Below, in pieces: positions 1-28,700 of a stretch of 64,000 nucleotides of DNA; positions within the stretch are counted from its first letter, which is position 1; each line of letters opens with the position of its first letter. Position numbers and translations under genes: made by a program. The DNA is from Cristatella mucedo. Lineage: Eukaryota; Bryozoa; Phylactolaemata; Cristatellidae. Location of the stretch: contig WPIO01000021.1 in NCBI GenBank assembly GCA_009760855.2, positions 5,583,001-5,647,000 on the forward strand. Reading direction: 5' to 3'. A model generated the notes under the pieces. The model saw nothing but the letters and a program-made list of their open reading frames with translations, did not search any database and was not told the origin of the DNA.

Positions 1-750
1 AACCAAGTGTGATTCGAAATGGGAAAACCTAACAAAATCAGCTCTGCCAGTATATCTGCACGTAATCTCGGTGTCCTGTTCCAAAGGGATCTTTGATTAG
101 ACGACCACTGCAGTCGAGTCTGCCTACTTTCAGCTACATAACAATACTGAAATTTGGGCTTGCTTAGGCAGGAAGACTACATTTAAATTGGTCCATGCAT
201 TTGTGATCCCGTCTCGACTTCTGTAACTCACTGCTTGCTGATCTCCCGGCTTGTGCAATCAGGCACTTACAGTTGATGCAAAATTCTGCAGCTAGGCTCG
301 TCTGCCGTGAGTATACTTCAAGGTTCTGTCACTCACTTTTAGGTTCCTTCATTCTCTAGCTCCAGCCTACCTATCAGAACTACTCACCCACCAGGCATAA
401 ACCCACTGTTCTGACTCGAATCGTTTAGCCATACCTTGTACGAACCTTGACGTTGGAGACTGCCTTTAGTTCGTATGCTCCAAAGCCTAGAACTTACTAC
501 CGACGCACGTCACAACGTCCCCTGGCATGACATTTAAAAAGAACCTTAAAATGCACATGTTTATTACAGCATTTGGTGGGTCTTTCTGATTTGTTCTTCG
601 TATGCATGTACCTGCTTGCACCGTGCCGGCTGCTTGCGAATTTTACCATCAATCATTTGGTAATACTTTCCATACAGCACCTGTAAAAGTGCCTAGAAAG
701 GGATTCAGTTCTCCGAGGGTGCTATACAAATGTAATATTATTATTAACAT
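1..750 (+). mobile_element. Degenerate L2/CR1-type LINE 3' fragment
   Basis: This is a decayed sense-strand copy of the LINE family whose best copies lie at 5.3-8.3 kb. It begins after the reverse transcriptase domain (a degraded counterpart of the K-P-S-V-I-H-K segment) and runs through the conserved C-terminal region to the 3' end. The last part holds the family signature of a short TGTAAAGTGCC-type motif, a 'TTCTCCGAGGGTGCT' block and an ATT-rich tail near 735-748. Frameshifts are frequent, so no protein can be made. It lies upstream of the first visible AATF exon, presumably inside an AATF intron. Confidence 0.75.
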
Positions 751-1500
751 CTTTAAGAACTAGCCGATTATGCTAGATAATGTGCTATCAGTTCCATCAG
801 TTCCATGGTCACTCTTGGCCCATTAATTGGTGACCCTAGCACCGCTGGAACATGAGTTGTTTGAACTAGGGATGAGAGTTTTCAAGTTATCATTTTGCCA
901 GATTGGGAAAGAGTGATTTTTAAGACCATACCGTACATGATTGGCTGCATTGGTGCTGCCGCTTCCTACTGAGGCACTGCAGCAGTTGAAAAAAAGTGCA
1001 GTCAGTACTTGTAACCCACCATAAATTTACGACCCAATCGAGATCACTTTACTAAATTTGACTCTCAAAAAAATGTGTTGTTTGCTGACTTGTTTTACCA
1101 GATCCTCTGTAGATTATGTATGACTTCATATTGCTGTTGCTACCGAAGATTTTGGGATCGTTGGCTTTTACGTCGGTTGGTCACTAATTCGAGTTTTTCA
1201 AATCTCTCTAGTGCCACTCCTCACAGAGCATCTTGGGAGTGTTAATTGCCGACTTTTCGACTGTTGGTGCTGTTTTAATATTTTATTTTCCACATGTTTG
1301 CTGTCCGATGTGGGCCGAAAAAAGGGCCGAGGCTGAAATGAGCGTGCAAGATTAGTTTATAGCAAATCTTTTATTTTTTATTTAGAGGTACCGGAATTTC
1401 GACACATGGCTGCGGCTAGTTTAGCCAGCTGTAAGGCTTGCATTGGCTAACCCTTTAGCTGGCTGTTTGAGAGTGCCAAAGTGCTTTTTAAACCTTGCAG
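751..1500. other. Intronic stretch with no recognisable feature
   Basis: I see no exon with plausible splice sites and no recognisable repeat here. It is presumed to be AATF intron, because the first visible AATF exon at 2776 begins inside a codon and needs exons further left. Confidence 0.4.
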
Positions 1501-1524
1501 CACCAAGATCGATAATAATAATAT

Positions 1525-2094
1525 ACTAATACTAGCACTGGCTCCCAGTCAAGCAACAGATTGACTTCAAGGTTTTGTTGCTCACTTTTAGGTCCCTTCA
1601 TTCTATGGCTCCAGCCTATCTCTCCGATATACTCCCCCATCAGGCCAAGCATCGTACCACCCGCTTTTCGGAATCCGGAGTCTACAAATACCTCGTACAA
1701 ACCTTAAATCCTTTGGAGACCGTGCATTTAGTTCGCATGCTCCCAAAGCCTGGAACTCCCTCCCGACCTGCTTCAGAACATCCCCGGACCTGACCACATC
1801 TAAAAGGAACTTATAAACACCTATTTAGGACAGCATTTAGTGGGTCCCTGTGATTCGTCCTTCGTATGCTTATGTGTGCTGACACTGTGCATGGTGTCCA
1901 CTAACCACATTTGCATGCTGACCCTGTGCATGTCACCCCTAACCATATTATTCATTTTGTTTGTTTTTCAAGCATGATTTTACTCACCATTCAATTGCAT
2001 TTCCCTTTGCAGCAAATGTAAACGCCTAGAAAGAGATTGAGTTCTCTGAGGGTGCTTTATCAAGTGCAATATTATTATATTATTATTAATAAGA
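1525..2094 (+). mobile_element. L2/CR1-type LINE, 3' truncated copy
   Basis: A 5'-truncated sense copy of the first LINE family. It carries the C-terminal coding tail ([18 protein letters not shown]) with one frame change in the LEIPHTNLK region. The 3' untranslated part follows, then the 'GAGGGTGCTTTATCAAGTGCA' type end with an ATT-repeat tail at about 2068-2092. It meets the next, opposite-strand copy tail to tail. Confidence 0.88.
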
Positions 2095-2095
2095 A

Positions 2096-2700
2096 ATGTA
2101 TATGGTGCCCAAAAAGAAATAACTATCTTTCTCGGTGCTCTCGGTATAGTGTTTCAGAAGCTTGTGAAAATGTCAAATTATTGATAAGATGCACTGTCAG
2201 CTTGCATGAGCATACAAAGGACAATGCACACGGACCCAACAAATGCTATAAGGAACAGGTGTGTTTTTAGCTTCCTTTTAAATGTGGTCAAGTCAGGGAA
2301 TGTGGTGCAGTCAGTTGGGAGTCTGTTTCAGACTTTAGGAGCATGTGGAGTAAAGGCATGGTTTCTAAAGGATTTGAGGTTTATTAGAGTCACAGCTGAA
2401 TGACTTGAGTCAGAAGAGCAGATGATACGATGCCTGATTAAGAAGGGAAATGTGATAGATAGGCTAGAGAAACAGAATGAAGCTACCTAAAAGTGAGTGA
2501 CAAAAACCTTAAAATTGATGGTGTGCTTGATGGGGAGCCAGTGCAGGTCAGTGAGAATGGGTGCGATAGGGCAATTGGGTCGTTCACGGCAGACAAGACT
2601 AGCTGCAGAGCTTTTCATCGACTGTATGTGCCTCATTGCACAGGCCGGAAGATCTGTAGGTTATCGGGGACAGCTGCCTGTCTTTTGCAACAGTCTTATG
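2096..2700 (-). mobile_element. L2/CR1-type LINE, inverted 3' fragment
   Basis: Reverse-strand 3' fragment of the same LINE family. The reverse complement gives the C-terminal tail, the 3' untranslated part and a degraded terminal block close to 2100. It is more diverged than the copies at 5.3-8.3 kb. With the preceding copy it forms an imperfect tail-to-tail inverted repeat just upstream of the first visible AATF exon. Confidence 0.82.
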
Positions 2701-2775
2701 AGTGTATCTTCATTTGATTGTACTAGTAGGCGCAGGGAGTGCATATTGTTCAGTTAACGTCTTATTCCTTTTTAG

Positions 2776-20117
<17,342 letters not shown>

Positions 20118-20414
20118 TGGCCGCTACACCTACTGGTGCCTGTGCAAAAACGTACGCCCGTGTCCTCCGCCATGCGACCGTGTGTGTGTGTGTGTGTGTG
20201 CTTTTTTTGACGTTTCCATTTTAAGCGTCCGGTCGATGCTGTGCATCTGACCTCGTACTTGGAATCCCTCTCTCCTCTCACCCCGGGTGCACTCCCGATG
20301 GCCGAGCTTGTTTTGGCCGACCGTGCTCGTAGTGCCTACGTGGCTGGCGATGCTCGGCACCCAAGGATGCAAGCTGTATGCACATGCAGCCCTTGCTTAG
20401 TGAGAGTTTAGCAA

Positions 20415-20420
20415 AATAAA
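20415..20420 (+). terminator. Candidate AATF polyadenylation signal
   Basis: AATAAA about 300 bases past the AATF stop codon, followed by GT- and T-containing sequence. Position and orientation fit a poly(A) signal, but no transcript evidence is available. Confidence 0.45.
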
Positions 20421-20590
20421 ACACTTGGCCACAGACTCGTCCTAGAATGCATTCAGCAGCTCTGCCGGCTGAGCTCCTCTTGACAGGCGGTTTCGTGAAG
20501 AAACGGCCTCTTCTCGCCTGGTCGCTCGACCTGCAGTCGTGCTGCTTGGTGCCGAGGGAGATGCAAGAGGAGCTGTGCCTGTTTGCCATA

Positions 20591-20766
20591 ATGGTGAGCC
20601 GTGATGTCACACTAGGTAAGGCGGTTGCTTTCACGACCGAGGTCCCGAGGTCGTGTGTTCGATTCCTGCGGTGGGCGATCCTTTATCGTCACTGCAAGCG
20701 GTGGCGATAGCCGTAAAGGCTCTTCTGTCGCTATACAAAAAGATGCTGTTTAATCATCTAGGATAA
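20591..20766 (+). mobile_element. tRNA-derived SINE, group A, well preserved
   Basis: The head begins GTGAGCCGTGATG and contains box A-like TGTCACACTAGGTAAGG and box B GTGTTCGATTCCTG. The body contains GATCCTTTATCGTCACTGC and the end contains CTGTCGCTATACAAAAAGATG. This is one of the cleanest copies and defines the group consensus together with 57.5 kb and 38.6-39.1 kb. Confidence 0.93.
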
Positions 20767-22706
20767 TGGGAATCTCGAGCTGGCAATTGACAGTGAGATT
20801 ATCGATTTTGCAATTTCGCATTACGTTCTTTTCAGATGTGCCGTTGAACGTGTATGTATGTACTCTTTGGCTGCCCAAGCCGTTTTCATCCAGCATACAT
20901 TGGAGAAGGGCGCAGGGCTCTCTCTCTCTCTCTGACAGAGCTGGGCTGGGCGATAGTTAAGAGCACGGGCTCTCCGAACGCTACAGCTGTGTGGGAGTTA
21001 CCTGTCATATGCCTGGATCTGCACAGGCCGAGCAGTGACGTGTTCGCTGACCGAAGCCAGCCTAATGACAGTGGATGGGCACCCAATTGTAATTAATAAC
21101 ATGCACATGCGTTCCGGCTGCCCACCTGGATTCGAGTCGACGGAGAAGAGAAATAAATACTATAAGCCCAGCCGTACAAGGGCAGTCTCGATCGAGAGTT
21201 CTGGTGCCTGAAACCGAAGGTCGCTAGCTTGCGAAACGTTTACGGTACATCCTTCGGTTGCTGTTTCTAAATCAACAGCCAGAATCAAACTCAAGACCCG
21301 TAAAAGTTGCTCGACCGACAACGTATAAAAATGCCGACTTTTGCTCTCGCGACACCCAGCACTAATGCTGAAACCGGGCTTGCAATACATCCCCATGCAG
21401 TGCTTAAGCCCCAATATGAACGCTCTTAGTAAGTTTCGTGCACACCTGTCCTTAAGCTGAAATGCTCTAGAGGTTTGACACGGTAAACAGGCAGGTCGAT
21501 ATGAGCTCGGCTAGTCATGCTGGTCTGTCTAGAATGACTTGCGGTTGATATCATGATGACACAGCCTTCAACATGCAAAATAGCGGCTTTAGTGCATCTC
21601 GAGTATCAAAAGGTCGAGCTACTTAGGCTGCTCCATTTGTCAGACTCATAAAACCACACTTCCCTAATCGCACTACCTAAAGTACTGACCACACTGACCA
21701 GTAAGCCAATTCGTAATGAATGCGAACGCTCATACATCTCGTCCAAGAGCCATGTTTTTTTAAGTGAAGAGGGTCTACTAACTTCTTTTAACAATTACTG
21801 CTAACTGAATGTATATTTAATAATTCTGATTTACTTATGGCTATCATATCGAAACCCTATAAGAGAACTAAATAAGGCAACACGAAATACGTTGCGACGT
21901 ACTGTATCCAGTAGCATGAACTACCGGTTAATGAAAAAGCTTTAAGTGTCAGTATTGTTTAGCTCCTTTGGTTTATAAATCCAATCGTGTGCAATAGCGC
22001 TCAGAATAGTTTTATCTCGTGCTCGCGTTAAATAACATTGCTTAGCAGTTTGTACTGCTAAATTCACCCGTCTTTCTGCAGGTATGCATTGCCACGAATA
22101 CTTCACAAGTCGACCCCCACCACAACCACACTTGAAAAGAATGGCTGTCAAGCACACTGTAATTACGACGTAATCATTTGGGCGCGTCAGAAAGCAGTGC
22201 ACTCTTAGATGAATCAGCATTTCGCACGGTGGCCAACGCTTGACGTCCTATGGAGTTTATCCAAACTTCAACTTTATATAAAAAAACGCATGAAAGTAGA
22301 ATGAAAAGAAATGAAGACCCAATAAAACAACTCACATAAACGAATGCCGGTTCCTTTAGAACAGCGGCTCACAAGCGGCTGATCAATATCAGCCACAATG
22401 GCTAGAACTCGCTGAGCTACAACGAATGTGTCTCGTACAAGCAGCTTTCTCGAACAAGTCGTACCCTGCAAGGTCGATTAAGATCATATCACTAACATCA
22501 GCACAGAACCAGCCAAGTAAATACTGCTGTATGCTGGTATCATTGTAAAGAAAGTCCCTACTCAAACCTGAATTCCGAGGATGACACCCCCCCCCCGTGC
22601 TCAGTGCCTGGCACTTCACAAGTCAAAGCTAACCAAGCTGTTATTGGTGTGAGTACGACAAGCGAGGCCAGGCGAGCAGCACGTAGTCGACAGGCAGCAC
22701 CGTCGT

Positions 22707-25700
22707 CTAGTCGAGATTAAGTATCTTGGCTTGCTCCCACTTGAATTCGCTTCGCCCGAAATGACCGTAGCAAGCAGTCCTCTGATAAACCGGATCCTTC
22801 AGGGACAATTCCCTGCAAAACAAACGGGAGGCGAATATAACTACGTGTGAGGCAATTCGCATTAATCGCCAAGCCAACTTTGGAGAGCATTCTGTGCCTA
22901 CCCTTAGCAAGCACGTATTAGAAAGGAGCCTTCTCGACCGAGTACTGTGTATGCTATCGGTCACAAAAGGATTCTTTTTTCTTGCCTCTTAGTAGCCAAT
23001 CTCCTCTTGTGCACAGGTAATTTTTACTAAAAGTAAGCTTATATATTTAAAGAACGCCGATTGCCGAAGGGCTTATCGGGTGGACTGTAGCCCCTACTTA
23101 AATGCTACATCCACACTTGACGTAGCACCACTACTAAAACCGCAATGTGCATTATCATGCTTTAGTCTTACTCTAGGTGGTAGAGACAAGGCCTTCATCT
23201 TAGCCAGCACGTGGAAGCCAGAGAAAGTATTCCCGGTACTGCAGTTTATCATTGAGTTTATTTGCCTGCCTGCCACTGCCTTTGTGTAAAGTTTTGACGT
23301 GAAAAGAACTGTTTCGCTGGGCTGGTAGTGGATGTAGCGATGGGCTGGTAGTGGTTGTATCGGCCACTGGCCACCCAACTTAATCGACTACCCATGCTTA
23401 ACATCAGGCTAGTACAGGCACCCACAAACCCAGATCTATCTCGATCCTAGCAATCATTTCTGTCTGCCTGTCTCTCTCATGTATGCCAGTGATCGCCTAG
23501 TAGCCAAGCCTGTTGACGATTAGCAGGTCAAACCTGATAAGTGGCTTACCCTGCATTATGCCAGTTGATCCGAAGGCACCACTACTACAACTCGGTAACG
23601 GTACTGATGTATCATGCATCTGGATCATAGCAGTCAGATCCAACGGCTCAAAACCTTGATTGGGAGCATTTAGTGGGTCCCTGTGATTCGTCCTTGATGT
23701 GCTTATGCATGCTGACACTGTGCATGCTGCCACTAACCACATTTGCATGCTGACTCTGTGCATGTCACCCCTAACCATGGTATTCATGTTGTTTGTTTAT
23801 CAAGCATGATATAACTCACTATTCAATTGCATTTCCCTTTGCAGCAAATGTAAAGCGCCTAGAGAGAGAGAGAGATTTGAGTTCTGTGAGGGCGATTTAT
23901 CAAGTGCATTATTATTATTCTTACTATTGGGATCGACAAGCCGAGGAACTAAAGGCCACGACTAGTGGGCAGCATTAGGGAGGAGCAAGCGTTTCAGCAC
24001 ACGAAAGCACTACGCTACTCGATGCCGACTAAGGTTCAAGGCTGATGATTGCACCGAGTCCATGAGCTTAACCAGGTCACAATAACTGAGGCTCTAGCTA
24101 TGCAGCAGGTGCTGCGCCTTGAGGCTTAACGGGGTCTCACGGTAGCACTTTTTTCTGGCAATATGTCTCTTTAAAATAAAACTGCTCAAATGAACATAGC
24201 TTACCATTTTTAAACTGCTCTTACAGTACTAATTTTCACCTACTCAATGCTACACTTGTATTCTGCAAGCACAATGAGCAACCGACCACTTGATGTTTTC
24301 CTTTCGACAACTTGATTAGTCATTGACATGCTACCAAAAAGATTATTCTCGCTCAGACACGGTCAGCCAAGTCGGTAAATTAATGCAGTAGCCACATTTC
24401 CAACCCCTTCGAAACAACCACCAATTGCTAATACATTCCACTTGAAGAGGGAGGGGCACGGTTCAAATGGCTTGGCTATAGCCTCAAATTACCATAAACC
24501 GTGGGTGAGCAAGCCACCTCATACCAACACCCATATCTCTTAGCTCAGGGAGGTTTAATCCCTTAGAGCTTACTAATTGTCTGAGAGCCCGATTACCACT
24601 CCCATTGTACCACAACTGTCTCATAGGTCTGCCGTTGTAGCATGCTGACGACTGAAAAGGCCTGCTCTCGGGAGCAGGCCTTTGCAACATGAGTTCACTG
24701 TATTCGGAATCGCACACCACGCGACGCAGAACCGTAGAGGCAGGGTACGAAGAATTGGACACGGTTTACAGGATTCGATTGGGAAACAAAGAGATCACAT
24801 CAAAGCAGTCACATATCTAAGGAAGCAGCCCAGATTTGCCTGGCCGGCAAAGCTGAACTGCAGCTAGGTAAGCCGTGTGCACCAGACCGTATCTACTCAC
24901 TGCACTATCTTGCCAGGACGAAGATCGAAGTTCTTGCGAACAATGTGCAGCAACTCTCTTTCTGATTTTGAAGATGTCCCAAAGTGGAAAACGGCAATCG
25001 ATATGGGCTCTGCTATGCCTATAGCGTAGGATACCTACGACAAAGAGAACGGCTGCATTCACAAGCAACAGGAATGACGACACCACAAAATGAACCAGAC
25101 ATTATACACAGCAGCAGCAAATGCAAGCAGGGATCGGCACAGCATATATTCAGAAAAACGCCACCGATTTCCCGATGCCCTGACGAGTCCCACATCTGCC
25201 GCACACTAGCACAGACACGGCTTCGATCGCCAAGCAACCAGACCGGAAGAGCTATCCAAGTTAAGCAAGCAAGCCATGAGCATGGCCCCGGTTCCTCTCC
25301 TCTCCTCCCAGCTTGACCTACAAACATTTCAGCTTGACTTCGGTTGGATCTAGTGCCCAAACTATAGGCGACCAAGTGATTACAATTCAAATGCACAGGA
25401 TCCAAAGCCCCAGGAAAGGGGAGGAGCTAGAAGGGGAAAGAATCTCCACCTCCTGTTCGACACAAACCTGAAGCCATCGGTTGACCGATCCATCTACAAT
25501 TGAACTACAACACAGCCAGCTGACAACTCGACCACTCGTGACACGAGGCCTCTTTTAAACACTTTCTGGCATTCTTACAACGACCACTCATGCGCGCACG
25601 AGCCGGATCCCTGAGCGACACGAGTGTTGCCCGCGAGGGGAGTACACGAAGGGGGAGGTATACGCCTCATCTGCGCGAATCACGAGTGGGCGACGAAGTC

Positions 25701-28700
25701 TCCTTGCTGACCGAACGTGAAAACGAAGTTAAATGCACAAGACACGAACGGGGATCAGGGGCAGACAAAATAGTTGTGTGTGCACGAGCGTCTTTCTAAG
25801 CTGCAAACGACGTGGAGCACTCGTACACAACCGTACTCAACACTGTTTAATCATTCTTACTCAATCAAAGTGCAGAGGTTAACTTTAACAGGAGCTTCCG
25901 TCGTCTGCGGCTCAGGAACTCTGCACGTAGTACCGGCAGACAACATTTAGGCGACGAGCACTGCCATACAGGCTGGGCAATGCACTCTCATAGCACGATC
26001 TCAGCATAGTTTTCAGGTAGGACACGAAGCCACCGCCTTTCGTTTTGGCATCAGGTCACCACTCACCGTTCGCTCACTCGTTCGTTCGTTCACAGTAAGC
26101 TAACACTCCTGTCACCTAGGGATCCGGCTAGGACAAGTACAAATAAGCAGCGATATTCAGCTCAGAAAAAGCAGTGAAAAAAGTAGTACCTGCATTCGGC
26201 TGACTGGTAAGAGCATGGGTCGGGAGAGATCAAAGCCTGCGGGCTGCCTTTGTCCCATGGGAGGTAAACTATTTTATACTTCCGTGGTCTCTATAAAGCC
26301 TGGTTTAGACGGCAAGTCTTGCTTTCTACCTACTCGAGTCTGCGGTATATACGTCACCAATATGGAGGGGCGGTCTGAGACTTAAGGATGACTTAAAAGA
26401 AGACTCAGCAGCCAAAGCCGCTTCTACTTCGTCTGCCAAGACTCAGGCAAGGCCTACTGCTTTGTTTTGAAAGGAACGGCAGGCGACATGACCGGTAAAA
26501 TCATCGGTCCCTTCCATGCGAGTCCCTGTTTAAGGGACACTCTAGACTCGGAGTTCAAAAATCTGATTTTGAGGCGTCGAGCGGTAAAGGCTATAGCGGA
26601 CAGATTCCATTCTACCCGTAATTATGCTAGTAAAGCCTGACAGAGTAGAGAAATGCTGTAGCTATCCTATGAACACTCAGTGGCCGGAGCAAGCAGGAAG
26701 CAAGACTTGGAGCGAGGCTGCCGTCTAAACCTCCTACGAAAAAAGAAGACCGAAGTAAAGACTCGAGTAGGTAGGAAGCAGGTAGGAAGTAAGACTCGCC
26801 ATCTAAACCAGGCTTGAGCCTTCGGATCTCAACTGTAGAACCCTCTCTATAAATCCTCGCTATACGCACAATTCCTACGTACGCATATAAATGAGCAGTA
26901 GAAAGCTGCTGGCGCAGCATACCTGGCTGGCACTGCTGCGACACCAAGAGGTGGCCGGACGCAATGCTGCCCGCCATGCAGTCAAGCTACAGATTGCCCG
27001 AAGGTGAAATCGGAGAACTCCCAGAGTCAGCTCCTCCAAGATATTTCGGCCAGCAGCTCTGTCTAGCTAGGCATAGCAAACCCGATTGCATCTTGCGGGC
27101 GCAGTGTTAGACGTAGTAGTTAGGGTGTAGTGAAGTGTGAGTGTTCACGTCTTGCTAAACAGCAAACGACTTGGAGCACCGGGACGCAACCACACTCAAC
27201 AGCGTATAATAATCGACTCAATTGCAGACTTTAACGCTAACCAGAATTTCCATCGTCTGTGGCTCAGGAACACTGCGCTCAGCTTTGCTAGCGTCTTTGC
27301 TTGCACCGACCAGCAGGAACCCTGCATTACTACTGGCTAGCCTGCATTCCGATTGTCTAGCCAAGGTCAGGATGAGGCCCACAGCCAAGCACCAGCAGAA
27401 AAATTTAGGCGTGGCGCTACCACAGGCTGGGGTCACACTGGACACACACTGGGATCACATCATAATCTCAACACGGGCACTAATCATGGCACGCTGTCAG
27501 TGGATAAAGGGGGTACTGAAAATACAACAAAGAGAAGCTTAATCTAGCACCTGCATGCATACATGGGTTGAACGCACCTTAGCTTCTACAGCGTTCTACA
27601 ACGCAGCTCAGTGTCGCTACCTTTCGGCTTTGGGGAACTCACCTGAACGAGGCAGCGTCGGCATATGCCTGACTTGACTAGCGACTTGGCCACCCAGCGT
27701 GCTGCATATGCAGCTGAGCGGTCAACTTTCGAGTAGTCCTTGCCCGAGAAGGCACCGCCGCCGTGAGCTCCCCAGCCGCCATACGTATCGACAATGATTT
27801 TCCTGCCCGTCAATCCTGCATCACCCTGCAACCCGGTGACCATAGCTCATGAAGAATGCGCTTCTACAGACGGCAGCGCCTCACAGGGGGGCACACAATA
27901 GATACATATTTCATTTGCACAAGAAACACCGAGCATACCTGTAACTACAAAATTTCAATAAAATATGCACCCGACTGGTATGTGGAGGCTTCGGGTGAAG
28001 GAAGCAGACGCAGCAGCACTCACGCACACACACAGATGAACAACAAAGGTGGGTAAGGGTACGTGCAAAGTACCACGGATTGGAGGACTAACGAGGAAAA
28101 ACTTAATTATCCACCAAATCTTCGGCTCGCAACACACGTAAGAAGTAATTCTAAGATGTCAAACTGTTTCGAACTGTCCTGATGCTTGCACCGCTTGTTT
28201 TCTGAAAGTAAGGACTTTTGTGGCTTTGAGACCAGCCTCCAAGCACGCGATTCCAGTTAGTGCATGCAGTATTTTGGGTCGCTTTGATCCCTCGGTACTT
28301 GAGAGTTCCCCCAAACGGTGGGTCGAAAGATTCCTTGTTCACGGGCAACAAACAGACTAGCCTACTAGTGGCAGCAATTGCTTTCGGCAGCAATCTTCAT
28401 GCAGCTCTGGGGGGGGGGGGTCCAGCTCTCTTAAACCACTATCAAGGCTCGACGTAGGATCATTGCTGCTGCTCATTGAGCATTTTTAAAGAGAGCTTTA
28501 CTTGTACATTGACTATCGAATGCACTTGCCTAATTTGCTCTGCTGCTCGGCATTGGCTTTTCCGGCGCTCCAGTGACCGGTCGTATTGTTCTTGTGGGCT
28601 TGCTTTGTGCATGCTTACCTGTGCAAGACTCCGAGCATGTTATTAACCAAGGGTCATGGTAACCGCTGGCCCCAAGTGTCCCCACGCACTCCCTGGCACG

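Larger units (their letters stand above)
20118..22706. other. Convergent intergenic region between AATF and MAT2A
   Basis: Contains both 3' untranslated regions. An AATAAA at 20415-20420 is a candidate AATF polyadenylation signal. A group A SINE follows at 20591-20766, and a short (CT)n run lies near 20921-20935. I saw no clear minus-strand polyadenylation hexamer near the MAT2A stop and no other gene. Confidence 0.5.
25035..27642. other. MAT2A intron 7
   Basis: Contains a MITE at 26298-26733 with an extra end to 26813, and a pair of related dispersed repeats at about 25800-25950 and 27160-27330. No other gene or transposon protein is recognised. Confidence 0.5.

Noticed and set aside
20118-22706. 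METTL16-type regulatory hairpins (TACAGAGAA motif) known from the vertebrate MAT2A 3' untranslated region
   Set aside because: I scanned the minus strand downstream of the stop by eye and did not see the nonamer; a motif search would be needed to be certain.
25590-25799. An Arg-rich 69-codon frame in MAT2A intron 7
   Set aside because: Antisense to the host gene, no homologue recognised, and no splice sites that would extend it.
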